In this document: in pieces, positions 8,848-21,034 of the stretch
Numbering within the stretch: position 1 is the first letter of the stretch
How the letters are laid out: each line of letters begins with the position of its first letter
NCBI GenBank assembly: GCA_963691705.1
Contig: OY829539.1
Span: 3,908,501 to 3,972,500, forward strand
Direction: 5' to 3'
Length of the DNA: 64,000 bases
From: Viola odorata
Lineage: Eukaryota > Streptophyta > Magnoliopsida > Malpighiales > Violaceae
The notes under the pieces: model-generated
The model's input: the letters and a program-made list of their open reading frames with translations, nothing else
Database searches by the model: none
Told to the model about the DNA's origin: nothing
Program-made: the position numbers and the translations under genes

Positions 8848-10512
8848 CCACCACCACCACCGCCGCCAATTGTTGTTATTTACTCTCTCCTTGAGAGGGA
8901 AAAAACTCTTTTTCCCAGAGAAGATTCGAGGATCTTTGTAGTGCTTGCTTGTGAATTGTGATGGTTGTTAACTTTTTTTAGAATTTTTTTTTTGGATTCT
9001 TACGTGGCAGGAGTTGCGTGGACTTGCCTCTTTTTCTTCAATTAATAATAATCAAGCACGCGGATGCATAATATGGCCCCATTTACAAATGGAATTTGGA
9101 AATGACAAATAATTTTCGGCCCAAAAAGGAAATACAAAGCCCATGAAATGAAGTGGGGCTGGGCTCACAGCCCTAGCTACGGATTATTACATTTACAAAG
9201 AATAAATTGAAAGGGAGAAGTTGTTTGCTTTAAGCTTGGCCTATATTGGGGAGCCGATGGTGTCGAGATACTGGAGTATTGTCCTTTACCCGTTTGCCGC
9301 ATAAAATAAAAAGGGGAACTATGTTTACATGATTATGAGAATGACCAATAAACAAGAGCTATTTGCTGTGCCTATCACTCCATTTCTTTCATATTAACTA
9401 ATAAAAAAGCTTTACGTTAGGATTGATGGTTATAAATTAAACGATCTATAAATATTAACTGGCTAATATATTTTGCAAAGATTAAAAAAATCATTAAATG
9501 AGTTAATAAATACATTTCTATTAATTAACATTTCAAATAAGTAAATAAATACAAAACATCAAGAATTATTAATTATAATTTTCTCTTAAAAATACAAATA
9601 CAATATATTATTTTTGACAGCTCAAATATGCTAGGAAGTTTTTTTTTATAATGTAGAGAGTACATACTATGACAATAATTATTTTCGGTTGTAAGTAAAA
9701 ATTTGCATCAATTTTATATTTAATAGGGGAAGAGAATGATTACGACTGTCGAAAATATAAAACAGGTACATAGCTCATTGAATGATTATTTATGACACCA
9801 CACAAGTAAATAAAAATACTAATTAACTTCTTAGAAAATCTAATTAACACAACTAATTAGCAAATTCTTTTTTTTAAATGACAACTAAACAAAAAAATTG
9901 ACAAGTAACAAAAAGAACACTCGTATACTAAGCAATATATATTTTATTTGGGGTTTAAATGACTTCTTTGATTTCTATAGTAGTCTGTTTAATTTAATTC
10001 GTATAGTATAAATTTATTTAATATAGTCCTAATTATAATATGATATATATATCCAGTTAATTTGGTTCCTTAATTATGTTTTACCTGCTACATGTGCTGA
10101 CATGTCAATAATGTGGCACATGGCGTGTCACGTTTGCCGGTGAAAAATGAGGCCCACGTGTCAAATATTGTTTAATACCAACGTGAATGTCATGTGGAAT
10201 GTTACCGATTTTATCGATTTCAATCGATTATAAATCATACAAGAATCAAATTAACCAATTACATCATATATAAGAACCAAGTTTAACAAAATTGTTCAAT
10301 AGAAACTAGATTAACCAGTGCTCTTCCCCTTCCTACAAGAAAACTAGCTATGAAGATAAACAATTTTTCTTTATTTACTAAACCTCGAACTCAAGATTAA
10401 AATTAAGAGCGAATAAATGCCATGTCATTATACTTTTAAGAATTATATTTAAATTAAGGTATAATTTAATATAAATCCACGATTGTGACTTATTTGCCGC
10501 ACGAAATAAATA
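8848..10512. other. Promoter side of the 8.2-kb gene and AT-rich intergenic DNA
   Basis: 8848-9000 holds the likely 5' UTR of the minus-strand gene, including a CCACCACCACCACCGCCGCC run near 8848-8868. From 9000 on the DNA is AT-rich. Between about 9940 and 10330 the two ends are loosely inverted copies (TTTGRTTTCTATAG and AATTTGGTTCC-like motifs), which may be an old MULE or MITE, but too decayed to call. Confidence 0.4.
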
Positions 10513-10520
10513 GTTAGTGT
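10513..10520. repeat. hAT target-site duplication GTTAGTGT, left
   Basis: GTTAGTGT at 10513-10520 is repeated exactly at 10969-10976, flanking the element between. Eight bp is the hAT superfamily duplication length. Confidence 0.93.
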
Positions 10521-10968
10521 CATAGTTTTAAAAACCGAATCAGACAGCAAACTGGAAAATAAATTTTTATGATTCAACTGGGTTTAACTGGGTTCGACAG
10601 GAATGACCCATTGGATCATTTTGAACCATTCACACATCGAATTGTTCAATTATAGATAATTGAACCGATAAATTTTCATATTCTGATGGGTCGGCCCATC
10701 AAATTTTCCATATTCTTATTTAAAAAAAATCCAATACCAAAACGACGTCGTTTTGGAGAAGAATCACAAAATGGCTTCGTTTGGCATTGACCCAGCCAAG
10801 TTGACAATGACCCGGCCGGGTCGCCTGTTATGTAAAAACTGACCGGGTCGACCAATCGAATCCGGTCCGTATGCATTTCTGGTCAGATAGCTGAACCGAA
10901 CCGAGAACGCCTTTGGGTCGCGATTTTACCAGTCCGACCACCGAGTCGGTCTGATTTTTAAAACTATG
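10521..10968. mobile_element. Non-autonomous hAT element (448 bp)
   Basis: Ends are inverted repeats: CATAGTTTTAAAAACCGAAT at left and the complementary TTTTTAAAACTATG at right, with an exact 8-bp duplication GTTAGTGT. No coding sequence. The interior is full of CCGGTTCGAACCGG-type segments and holds a perfect 20-bp palindrome CCAAAACGACGTCGTTTTGG at 10737-10756. The element at 36488-37029 and a fragment at 59325-59510 belong to the same family. Confidence 0.9.
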
Positions 10969-10976
10969 GTTAGTGT

Positions 10977-11300
10977 AGACGCACTAGAAAGACAAGGTGT
11001 AACAAGAATAGAAAAATTCATAGCTTGGCTCTAATCTGTCCTTCCCTCGTTTCTGTTGTTAGACCTCTCCAATGTATTAATTATTATTAATTCCTATTTG
11101 GTGAATTAGCTAGCTAGCTAGGTACTCTTGATCTAGATCTAATCATAAATTATAAAATTTTAATAAATTAGAATAAGTCTCCATGGACAGCTATTTCACC
11201 ACCAATCAAATTTGTCTCCACACAAAGTCAAGCCCACGACCCACAAACAAAGCCAGCTCATTCCAACACAAACTCCACCCACACCCTTCACATCTTATCC
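10977..11300. other. Upstream region of the FLA gene
   Basis: Non-coding sequence between the hAT element and the FLA TATA box. A CT/CA-rich stretch (11210-11300) close to the promoter is typical of plant core promoter surroundings. No other feature seen. Confidence 0.4.
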
Positions 11301-11308
11301 TATAAATT
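11301..11308 (+). promoter_or_regulatory. TATA box of the FLA gene
   Basis: TATAAATT lies 84 bp before the ATG at 11385. A C/A-rich leader (CACACAGTACTACATACACC) follows, as expected for a plant transcription start. Confidence 0.65.
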
Positions 11309-11384
11309 AAAACCCATTTCACTACTCTCTTCCCACACAGTACTACATACACCAACAATCAAAACAACTTATCAAAACACCACC

Positions 11385-11861
11385 ATGGCCACCACATCCC
11401 CTACCGCCGCTTCCCTGTCCCTCCTCCTCCTCATAATCTTCCTCCACTCCCCTACCACCTAAGCCCAAGCCCCCACCGTTGCTCCCTTAGGCCAGACCAA
11501 TGTCACCGCAATCCTAGAAAAGGGTGGCCAATTCACCAAACTCATCTTCCTCCTAAACACAACCAATGTCATCAACCAAATAGAGAACCAACTCAACTCT
11601 TCCACCCAAGGCATAACCTTCTTCGCTCCAACCGACAATGCCTTCAACAACCTAAAATCAAGAGCCATAAACAACTTCTCCCCTAACGAACAAGTCCAGC
11701 TCATCCAATACCACCTTCTCTACAGGTTCTACACTCTTGACGATCTTTTGTCGGTCAGCAACCCAGTCAATACTCAAGGGTCTGGTCAGGATGGTTCTTG
11801 GGTTCTCAACTTTACCAGTCAGGGAAACCAAGTGAATGTGTCGACCGGAATTGTTGAAACT
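11385..11861 (+). pseudogene. FLA: Fasciclin-like arabinogalactan protein, 5' part (split gene)
   Basis: The ATG at 11385 opens a signal peptide (SLSLLLLIIFLHSPTT). A TAA at 11460-11462 then interrupts the frame at codon 26, at about the cleavage point. Beyond the stop the frame continues as [20 protein letters not shown], then a fasciclin domain with the H1 motif [11 protein letters not shown] and the [16 protein letters not shown] segment, up to [10 protein letters not shown]. There it is cut by retrotransposon A. The rest of the protein is at 34831-35059. FLA proteins are secreted, GPI-anchored cell-wall glycoproteins with one fasciclin domain in the FLA11/12 type. With a nonsense codon, a 23-kb insertion and a frameshift in the last part, this gene is dead. 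Confidence 0.93.
11857..11861. repeat. Element A target-site duplication AAACT, left
   Basis: AAACT at 11857-11861 recurs at 34831-34835. Removing the insertion and one copy rejoins the FLA reading frame exactly (GIVET followed by QVGNPLSK), which proves both the insertion and its borders. Confidence 0.97.
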
Positions 11862-12087
11862 TGAAAATCCTCGATCTGGGGTAAGGACTATTTGTAATTT
11901 GTCGTGCTGATGTGGATTGTCTGGTTGCTCCTACGCCACCTGCAAAGCTCTAGAGGGGGTCTCCGGCGTAGAAGCTCTAATGATCAAGTCAGTAAGCATG
12001 AAAATAGGTAGTAAATGAGAACTATTAGGTATAGGTAGGTAGTTAGGTAGAGCTTTATTACGCGTGCGCGTGCATGCATATGGAGGG
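11862..12087 (-). repeat. Element A 3' LTR, segment 1
   Basis: First piece of A's left LTR. It aligns to the start of the intact right LTR at 34363 (shared CCTCGATCTGGGG, then CTCCTACGCCACCTGCAAAG). It is interrupted at 12087 by solo LTR B. Confidence 0.93.
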
Positions 12088-14714
12088 TGTTGCTACCTGA
12101 TTTTTGACTTTTAGTCGCAACTTTACTCATTTTATCATTTATCGCATTTAATAGCTTGTCTAGGTCAAATTTTTGTCGATTATTGGTCCTAGGCTAGTTT
12201 GTTTAAAATTCCGTGTCATTTCGTGTCTTTTTAAGTTTTTCGTAATTTTGACTGTCTTTGTTCGAACTTCTATCGGTCCCGAGTAAGTTTCCTGGGACCG
12301 TGGGACGAACGCGTTATTTCTTTAATGAATAATTACCTACTATTTTTCTCTTCCACACCATCTCGTTTGGTTTCATTCAATTTTTACCGTAAGGACATTT
12401 ATTTTGCGTCCGAACTTTTGACATTTTTTGAAAGAGAAAATAAACACGTTAAACCGAGTTTCGCATTTCTTCACTGAATACTAGTTTTCTTGCCTTATTT
12501 TTCTGTACGTCTTGCTTCTCTCAGTTCGGATTTATTTTCATTTTCGAGCGATTTCGCTCGTAGCAAAAATATGTTGTTCGTATCCAAATACATGCATTAA
12601 TCACAATTAATGCATGTTTATCTAAAATTGCCTCACTTTTCTTCCCAGCTAGCCTTGCCGACTACAATCCATCATCACGAAACATCCCATCGGCAATCCC
12701 TAGCCACTCATCACCAAACTTGGCTTCCACTCCGGCCATCCTTATCCTTCCACCTCCCCCGACGATTCTCGGCCATGTAAATTGCCCAAACCGACTCAAC
12801 CTTTCCCTATAAATAGCAAGCAATCTTCAAACGCGCACGGGGGACCAATCCGGCTCTAGTCCCCCCCTTTATTCAGCTCAAACCACTTCAGTAGCAAAGG
12901 AAGAAAAGTGAGTTTTCTACCTAGTTTTTCCATAATTTCATGTATGCTCTTAATGAATCAATAAATTGCTCAAACTTGCTTCACATGCTTTATTTTCATG
13001 CCAATTTCATTTATCTTGCTTCAATTTAATTGCAAAATGTCTTGATTAATTAATAGCTCAATTGTAGTTTAATTAGCTTGTATTTTGCTTGTTAAAATCG
13101 GCTACTGTTTTGGTTGAGATAAATCGCTGTGTTTGTTGGCTTGAGTTACTGTGGTGTTGCTGCATTTTTTGGGACTGTTTCGTGCGTGTTTCATGGCCGG
13201 AGTTTCCTTGGTCGTCGGCCATGGCGCCGGTGACGCAAGGAAGAAGAAGAAAAGGAAAATGGGTCTTGGCGAGAAAATAAGTGGAAAGGTGATGGGCTTG
13301 ATTTTATCACAAGCCCATCTTGATGTCAAATGAAAGCTGGGCTTGATTTCATCCCAAGCCCAGCTACTGTTTTGGACAAGGATGTTGGGCTCGACCAATT
13401 TATTTTTCGTAAACTTTCGTGTTAATTTTTCGTATGACTTCTCGTATGCGATAAATTATTTACTTTATGCTATGTTTAATTTTTTGTATGATTTTTCGTA
13501 TGAAACAATTTATTTATGTGTTTGCCATGTTTATTTAATTAATTGCTTGTTTGTTAGAAATTAAATAAATGTTTGTATGCGCTCTTATTATTTATTATTT
13601 TTTGAGTTATTGCTAATACTCTCACTTTGTAGGTTAAAACCTTGAATCTTCACTCGAAAATGATAATACTTCATTGCTAAACTTGTTGTAATAATTAGTT
13701 AATGCTTTAATTAATTATTTCACTTGGTGTAATAGTTTAGTTATTCCGAGCTCCAATTTGTAATAATTAGATAAGTAGTTTTTATTATGAATTGTGGTTT
13801 GTAATAATTAGATAAGTAGTCTTTATCATGAATTGTGGTTTGTAATAATTAGCTAAGTAGTTAAAAATCGTGTATGCTTGTTTATACCTACGTATTTATT
13901 ACTCATTGCTAACCACGGTTTTGAAGAGATGGATCGATCGGGGTTCATCCAAAAAGGTACGTTTATCATAAAATATTTCCTTGTATGTTTATTTAGAAAA
14001 TTTTAAAACCCCGATCGTCTCCGTATGCATGACACCCTAGTTCGCGTTAGAACCACCCTACTCGTATGCATGACATATAGAATTGCTAAAACAATTAAAA
14101 TCAATCTCACATGCACAACATGTTTAAACCACTTGTGTTTAAATGCCATGAAATTAATTGTTGTCTTGATACATGTGTATGGTGGCTCCAAACCCACGCA
14201 AAATATATGTTGCATACATGAAAATGTACTTTGTTAGTTTTCCCATGATAGATCACCTAGTAAGTAATTAATCATGCATGGCTCGATGAAAAGGGGGGAA
14301 TGCCCGTTCTAGCATAGAGACAAAACGGTAACCTCGTCCCTCTTACCCAAACGGAAATAACAATGTCCCAAATGCTAAGATGTAACGTCGCCTTTGAGGG
14401 CCCAAATTACATGTTAAAAAATGTTTTTTTCTCAAAAACACCTCGGACACCGGTAACCTTTTTTTTAAGGATGTGACTTGGGTGCCTAACACCTTCCCAA
14501 GTCCATAATCACGACCTCGAACCGTTGTTCTTTGGTTTAGACCATTTTTGCCTTAGTTTATTTATTTTTGCGCCATGAGATTAGGTTCCCTAAACCTTAG
14601 AAAAATTAGGGTGGCGACTTCATTTTGCATGATGTTAAGACAAGTCCAACGCTTATCTCGCATTGTGGCCCGTCCCGAACCTATTCTCGTTTTCAACGAA
14701 AAAGGGGTGCGACA
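12088..14714 (+). mobile_element. Solo LTR B (2,627 bp) inserted in A's LTR
   Basis: Starts TGTTGCTACC and ends GTGCGACA, with GAGGG at 12083-12087 and again at 14715-14719. It has no coding sequence. A promoter-like CCCTATAAATAGC lies near 12806, about 720 bp in, as expected for a long LTR with U3 followed by R and U5. I see no internal copy of its own ends, so it is best read as one LTR left after recombination of a large Ty3/gypsy-type element. Related to C in the opposite orientation. Confidence 0.85.
13757..13862 (+). repeat. 41-bp tandem repeat in solo LTR B
   Basis: TTTGTAATAATTAGATAAGTAG-like units begin at 13757, 13798 and 13839, a 41-bp period with about 2.5 copies. Confidence 0.85.
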
Positions 14715-14719
14715 GAGGG

Positions 14720-14846
14720 GTGATAGGGGGGATTTATAGCCTTGCCATGTGGGTCACCCTGGACACGTGTCGTTTGAGGTTGGTCAGCCATTACCGATAC
14801 CTGTCCCTTTTTTCCGATAGTTTCCCTAGCATGTTGTACCAGTAGT
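14720..14846 (-). repeat. Element A 3' LTR, segment 2
   Basis: 127-bp slice of A's left LTR between B and C. It aligns to 34560-34686 of the right LTR (GGGTGATAGGGGG, then the GTGTCGTTTG and CATGTTGTACTAGTAG segments). Confidence 0.93.
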
Positions 14847-15540
14847 GTCGCACCCCCCTTCTCGGATTTTATCCTAATGCGACGCGGGTTTGGGACGAGA
14901 TGTGAGACGAAATTGGACTCATCTCACATAATGCAATGAAGTCACCACCCTAATTTGTTTTTAGGTTTAGGGAACCTATTTGTCATGCATAAAAAATGAA
15001 AACTAAGGCGAAATGGGTCTGAACCCGAGAACAGTGGTTCGGGGTCGTATTATGGACTCGGGAAGGTGTTGCACCCGAATCACATCCTAGAAAGGTTACC
15101 AGAGAAAGAGGTGTTTTATCGTGCTTGAAAAATAAAGGTCCTAATTTAGGTAATCATGCCCAAAGTATGAATCTAATAATTCATGCATACGAGAGTATTC
15201 GCAGAAAAAGCGTGAAATAAATAAAAGGGTGAGAAATGCGTATTTGTGAAGGGTATCAATTGATTTATCCTACAAAGTCGAGATTATTAGTTCGGAAAAA
15301 ATGATAATCGAAAAACAGATAAATATTTAATGACTTATCGCGAGTAAAATAATTAATTTAGCAATCACATGCGAGCACAATAATTTATGAAAGCATGCAA
15401 ATAATTAATTAAAAAATACGAGCATATAAATAATTAGAACCAGAATTATCGTATGCAAATGAAATAATTATTTGTTGACGATTGAACGCAAGCAGAATAA
15501 TTAAACATAATTAAACATGCAAAAGCATATAAAAATAACT

Positions 15541-15655
15541 AAACAGTACAAGCATGCGAAAAATAAATAAACAGTACAAGTGCGAAAAATAAATAAATAG
15601 TACAAGTGCGAAAAATAAATAAATAGTACAAGTGCGAAAAATAAATAAACAATAC
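15541..15655. repeat. 28-bp tandem repeats in solo LTR C
   Basis: Four near-identical units of the form AGTACAAGTGCGAAAAATAAATAAA in a row. B lacks this array, so it expanded after the two LTRs diverged. Confidence 0.85.
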
Positions 15656-16352
15656 AAACATACGAATAAAATTTAAGAACGACGGGCCGAAAAGTTGGGC
15701 CCGGCCCGAATGGGCCCTGGTAGGCCCAAGGCTGGGCCCATCCGCTGGGCTGACCCCTCTCTTTCTCTTTCCCGTGCTGGGCTGGGCAGATAGCCCAGCA
15801 TCTCTCGCCTGGGCCGCGCGCCGGCCCATCATTCCCCTCTCCACGCTGGGCTGCCAGGCCCAGCGTCTCCCACGCTTGGCGCTTGCCCACCCCTGTTCAC
15901 TTTCCTCAACCTTGGTTCGCCGGCGGCACCGCCGGCGACCAAGTTCCGACCAACAGCACTCAAACCTGAGAATTTCGCCATTAAAGTGACGCTCACAGCA
16001 GCAGCAATCCCGTCATGTAAACACAGCAAAGCAATGAATTAAGCACAGTGCCAATTTAAGCTAATCATAATTAAATTAATTTAAACGAAAAACTCAAAAT
16101 TCGAATAAATTGATTAGCAATCTGGCGAGACAAGGACACCTAATTAAATTATGGCTTTAATAGAAAACATTTGAAGGCCAAAAAACCATCGTTCTCACCA
16201 AAATACGTAAGAAATAGTTTTTGAAGGAAATTGCATGAAAACGCTAAAACTGAAATTTGGAAATTTTAGAGGTAAGTTTTTTACCCTGCACTTGAGAAGA
16301 TTGCAAGTGAAAGCAAATGTCTTTGGGCAGGAACTTTGAGTATGATGGATCC

Positions 16353-17119
16353 TAATAATCCGTGGATCGGAGTGAGGGGTTTTTTGGTAAAGTGGCTCGC
16401 TGGAAGGTAGTGATCAGATCACCGTGAAGGACCTGCACAATGCCGGAGGTGTTTTCCGGCGTAAGAGCTCCAATGCCAAAGTCAGTAATTTTGGTTAAGT
16501 GTGGAGAAAGTGTGTGTATTTTTTCGTGTCTTTGAGTAAAGGAGAAACTTCCCTTATATACCTCCCTCTAGTCCTTAGGCTGGACTAGAGTGGTTAGATC
16601 TCTGACATCCCCTCCCCTTTTTCCTCAGCAGGTGGTCTAGGGGCAGGGATTCATCATTATAACGTGGGGTGCAGACCTTATTTTAGGGGAATAGAGTCGT
16701 CCCTTTGTCCGGTTGTCAGGTGACGATGTGATGGGAGCAGGTTATCCTCCCTGCCAACCTTGACTAAATGTATACTGACTATGGAGTATTATACCAATAA
16801 TATCTGTGAGGGGAGATTAATATCTGGGCCCCATCAGTACGATGCCGTTTGTGGCGAATCGGCAAGGAGCCGTTTGTTGTGAATCGGCCGAGTGTCGTTG
16901 CCTTTGCCTTTATTGATGAATCGGCTCTGTGCCGTTTTGGTGATAACGGGCTGGACTTGTCCTTTAGTCACTTATTCCCGTTGACCTGGTCAATCGATCA
17001 CGATGCCGTTTTATATCGTTGACTTGGTCAAACCGGTCATGTGCCGTTTTGACCGGTCAACGGTACTTTGTGAAGGTGCAAAGTCCATTGTGCCCTTCTG
17101 ATAATTTTATGTATTATCA
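16353..17119 (-). repeat. Element D 3' LTR
   Basis: 767 bp, TAATAATCC...GTATTATCA on the plus strand. It is followed by AGGCCCAACAAC, which on the minus strand is the polypurine-like stretch next to the LTR. Confidence 0.95.
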
Positions 17120-17744
17120 GAGGCCCAACAACAAAAGAGCCCGAGTGTTTACCAAGGGCTTGCCGTTTCCCTCTTGACGTCTGACAATCGGCATGTTGCC
17201 GTTTTGATCTATTTCCGCGTATTTGAAAAGTTCTTCTTCATTCCTGCAAATAAAACTTAGTTTGCAATAAAGTCAAATTTTTAACTTAAAGTATACCTGT
17301 GACGTGGCGCTGTAATGGCCAAGTGTTTGTAACTGCTCGCTGCTTTTGAGGCGAGACGTCTCTTCGTCTGTCCAGTTTTTGAATTTCGAAATTCAAAAAC
17401 CCTTTGAGAAACGCGTGCGCTGCTCCTCTTTAAATGCGCCGCTCAGCTTTATTGACAAATTACTGCCTTTTCAGAACAGATGAGCCACGTGTCAGCGACC
17501 GATTGGGTTTGCTGACGGTTAGGGATTCATTTCTTTTAAAAGCATTCTCCCTTGGAAACCTGAGTCACTTTTCATTTCTCAACGCCGCTCTCATCTTCTT
17601 CCTCAAAAATCCTCTCTCTCTTCCTCGCTCAAGCAACCTTCTTCTGCTATCTTCGATTTTGGGCTCTGCTCTCCAGGAATTTCTGCAATCAGCTGGTATT
17701 TCTTAACCTTCTCCTCCCTTTTTGTGTTGTTTGTGACTGAGAAA

Positions 17745-20090
17745 ATGGCTCCTAGGCGCCCTGCTGTTACCACTGATGAATTGCTTGAGAACACTGCTAC
17801 CAAAATTAGGACTGAGGATGAATTAAATCTGGAACTAGAGAAGTACGATATTGAGTTGCCGATAGGATGTAAAGCCCTGGTAGCTCCTCCTAATGTTAGG
17901 TTAAATAGTGACTTGCTAGATAACCGCAGGGTTCTGTATTCTAAGATGTTTGCTTATGGGTTTCGTTTTCCTCTGAAAACCATGGTGAAAAATCTGTTAG
18001 TGCAGCATGCTCTTAGCCCTGCCCAGATCACTCCCAATTCCTGGGCTTCGATCTATGCTTTTATCAACGTCTGTGCTCACCTTAAAATCAAAGAACCTCC
18101 ACTCCAGCTATTTAAGTACTTCTTCCATTTAAGCACTCGCAGCAGTTTGGTTACCCTTCGTCCTCGCAAGGATGAGAATCTTCAGCCATTTCTGAAGAAT
18201 TTTGATAGATACGAATCTTCTATTAAGGGATGGAGGGAGCACTTCTTCATGATCTCCAGCACAAACAAACCCCTATGGACCTCTGGGTTCAATCCAGCGA
18301 TCAATGAGCTTCAATGGGTAAGAACAGAGGAACCTTCTAGCAAGTTGCAGGCCCAGATCGACATCTTGCTAACTTTTGACACGAGGTTCCATGTGCAGAA
18401 GATGGCACTGGGCTTGCCGTTATTGGACTGCGCCATTGATGGTGAGTTACCCGATTTTCTAAAGGTTGCCCGAATCTTTTTGTAAAATTCTGACTTGACT
18501 TTTATGCAGGAGAAGGACGGCCAATTAGAGCGGCCGTTGCTGCAGGACCGTCCTTGGTCCGTTCTCGTATTGTCGATTCCGATGAGGAAGAAGTAGCCGA
18601 TAATGCGGATCGCTCTGAGGACCCAGAGGTTGATCAGCCTGCCGACGATGAGGATTTCTCGGCCCGTCAGTTTTTAGACGAAAGAAGGTCGGCCGAGATA
18701 CATTCGAGTCATTTCCCTTGGGAAATCCTGACCCGCAGATTATTGAGGCGGCAAAACGGGTTCTTTTGAAGAGGAAAAGAGCTGCGGAAAAAAGGGGGAA
18801 CGCTGCTGCGGCCAAACGGGCTGCCGCCGTTTGGCAGAAAATGTGGGAGATCGGCCTGGAGCCGTTTCAGAGGAAGCCGCTCCATCTGCTGCCGCTCCTC
18901 CTCAGCCCGATCAAATCAATCGGCCTGACACCGTTTCTGAGCCGATTGACCTCAATCGGACTGATGCCGACTTAGGGAGTCCTGACGCCGATCTGTCAAA
19001 TGCTGCTACTGAGCCGAATGCCGACTTAGGAAGTCCTGACGCCGATCTGTCAAATGCTGCTACTGAGCCGATTATCGGCGAGGGCTCGTCTGTTCCTCGT
19101 CTGGAAAAGCAAACAACCACATCAGCGGATGCTCCTTTTGCCGATTCTTCCAGTTCTGATCCTGCCGTGCTTTACTGGGTTGCCGGTCCTCGTATGCCCA
19201 ATGATCCGTTTATTTCGGATGATCATGCAGTTCCTCCCCCTTCTGATTTCAAAGGCTATTTTTCCAGCAAAGGCCCTGACGGGGAGGTTACTCACGTCAC
19301 CAGTTTGAATAACCTAGGAGAGAGCTGCGGCCGTTCCCTTGGCTTGAAAATGCCGGCTTGTAGTGACTATCGGACCGGTCACCTGATGGGCGAAATATTT
19401 GCCAATCAAGCCGACAGAGAAAAATACCGCCGTTTGGAGCTTAGCTCTCACTTCGCCAACCTGCAAAGCGTTATGTACAGCGGCTTATGCGCTTCCTGGT
19501 ATGCTGCAGAAGTCGTGGATGCGAAGCTTGAGGAGTCTAGGGAGGCCCTTCAGCGATCCATCGCTGAAAATGCTTCCCTTAAGAAAGAGAAGGAGACTCT
19601 AGTGGCCTCTCGGGAATCGGACAAAAAGGCCGTTATTGAGGCGCGCAAGAGGCTGACTGATAGTCTTAATGAAAGAGATGGCCTTTCCGCGAAGATTAGG
19701 GAAGAGCAGGATCGGATCGGGGAGCTGTTATCGGATAAATCTGCTTTGTGCGATTCCGTTAACAAGCTTTGCGAAGATAAAGCCGTCCTGATTAATAATG
19801 TGGCCAAGCTTACTGCCGAGTTGGAGGCGGCCCGTGCCGATTTGGAGACCAGAACGGCGGAGTTAGAGACGGCTAGGAGTAGCATCGCAGAGAAAGACGC
19901 TGAGTTGGAGAAGGTTCCGGGTAAGATCGGTTGGTGGCGACAGAAGACAAAGGACATCATGATCGACAGTTATATGGAGTTCTATGGGGAGGCTAACTTT
20001 GATGCCACCAAGATTAGCGAATATGTTTACTCCTTGGAAAGAGAGGCTGAGGCAAAGGAGTATCGATCCTCTTCAGAAGACGAACCATAG
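17745..20090 (+). pseudogene. Antisense gene of Tat element D (putative gypsy-type 'transposase_28' plus coiled coil)
   Basis: Reads opposite to gag-pol. Exon 1 (17745-18441, ATG at 17745) encodes a domain with MFAYGFRFPLKTMVKNLL, ITPNSWASIYAFINVCAHL, LFKYFFHLST and GWREHFFMIS. This fits the Pfam family 'putative gypsy type transposon' (Transposase_28). A 68-bp intron follows (GTGAGT at 18442, TTTATGCAG ending 18509) and keeps the frame. Exon 2 goes through an acidic linker, shifts frame near 18715 and again near 18830, then runs open to 20090 with two 18-residue repeats, a long coiled coil (about 19520-19910) and an EFYGEANFDATKISEYVYSLE tail. Function unknown; additional ORFs of this kind are known from Tat elements such as maize Grande. 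The frameshifts suggest decay, or splicing I cannot see. Confidence 0.8.
18966..19073 (+). repeat. 54-bp tandem duplication inside the antisense gene
   Basis: Two copies of a 54-bp unit encode ADLGSPDADLSNAATEPN twice. The period is a multiple of three, so the frame is kept. Confidence 0.93.
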
Positions 20091-20413
20091 AGCTGTCTTT
20101 TGCTTAGACTTGTCTTTTCTGCTTTTAGATTATTGCTGATCTTAACATATTTTGTAAAGAACAATACTATTTATTCGGAATATATAATTTTGCAATTTTA
20201 AGTTATTGCAAATGCTTAACCATTTCTGCTATATATATGTTACTCTCGAAAAAATAAAAATAAAAAAGATAAAACAATTGTAACTTGAACTTATCTTTAT
20301 TTGGCAAATCGGCAAGTTGCCGTTTGAGGAATCTGTTTCCGTTTGCTTGAGGTGGCCGTTTCGACCTTTCGGCACTGGGCCATTTTGGAGACATTGTTTT
20401 TGCGTTGTCGTTT

Positions 20414-20600
20414 CTCTATCTGGTTTACTAAGACACAGATAGGTTTGAGTCTTTATTACCTGGTTTACGAAGACACAGGTACTTCTATCTGGTTTACTAA
20501 GACACAGATAGGTTTGAGTCTTTATTACCTGGTTTACGAAGACACAGGTACTTCTATCTGGTTTACTAAGACACAGATAGGTTTGAGTCTTTCTCTATTT
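20414..20600. repeat. 69-bp tandem repeats in D, between integrase and antisense gene
   Basis: Units starting TCTATCTGGTTTACTAAGAC at 20415, 20484 and 20553, about 2.7 copies. Tat elements are known to carry tandem arrays in this part of the element. Confidence 0.92.
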
Positions 20601-20648
20601 TGTCACCGTCTGATCAGCAGGACCGAAATGGCCTTATGACGATGTGAT

Positions 20649-20796
20649 GACGATATGCGTCTTCATAGCGATATATGCCTCAATAACGATATATGCCTCA
20701 ATAACGATATATGCCTCAATAGCGATATATGTCTTGGCGACAATATATGTATCGTTGGCGATATATGTATCGTTGGCGATATATGCCCTGGTAGTG
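20649..20796. repeat. 18-bp tandem repeats in D
   Basis: About eight units of CGATATATGCCTCAATAA-like sequence, later units drifting to CGATATATGTATCGTTGG. Confidence 0.9.
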
Positions 20797-21034
20797 TTTT
20801 GAATTACTCGGGCTGCTGCCGATTTGGTTGTCGGCATCCCCAGGCAGTGCCTTAGGTAGCCTTGGTAGAGATAACATCGCCATTTTTTGGGTTTTGGTAA
20901 CGTGGTTCGATTTAAAATAACCTACATCCACGATTCTTTTACATCTACAACCATATGATAAGCACAATACGGGCAAATATATACTTTAAACATCATTAGT
21001 TGCGAATGATTTGCCCTCACAATATTTTTATCAT

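Noticed and set aside
9940..10330. Possible old inverted-repeat element
   Set aside because: Only loose similarity between the ends (degenerate TTTCTATAG and TTTGGTTCC motifs) and no target duplication; not reported as a mobile element.
15501..15890. 129-codon frame in solo LTR C
   Set aside because: Produced by the 28-bp tandem repeats and G/C-rich non-coding DNA; no domain and it lies inside an LTR.
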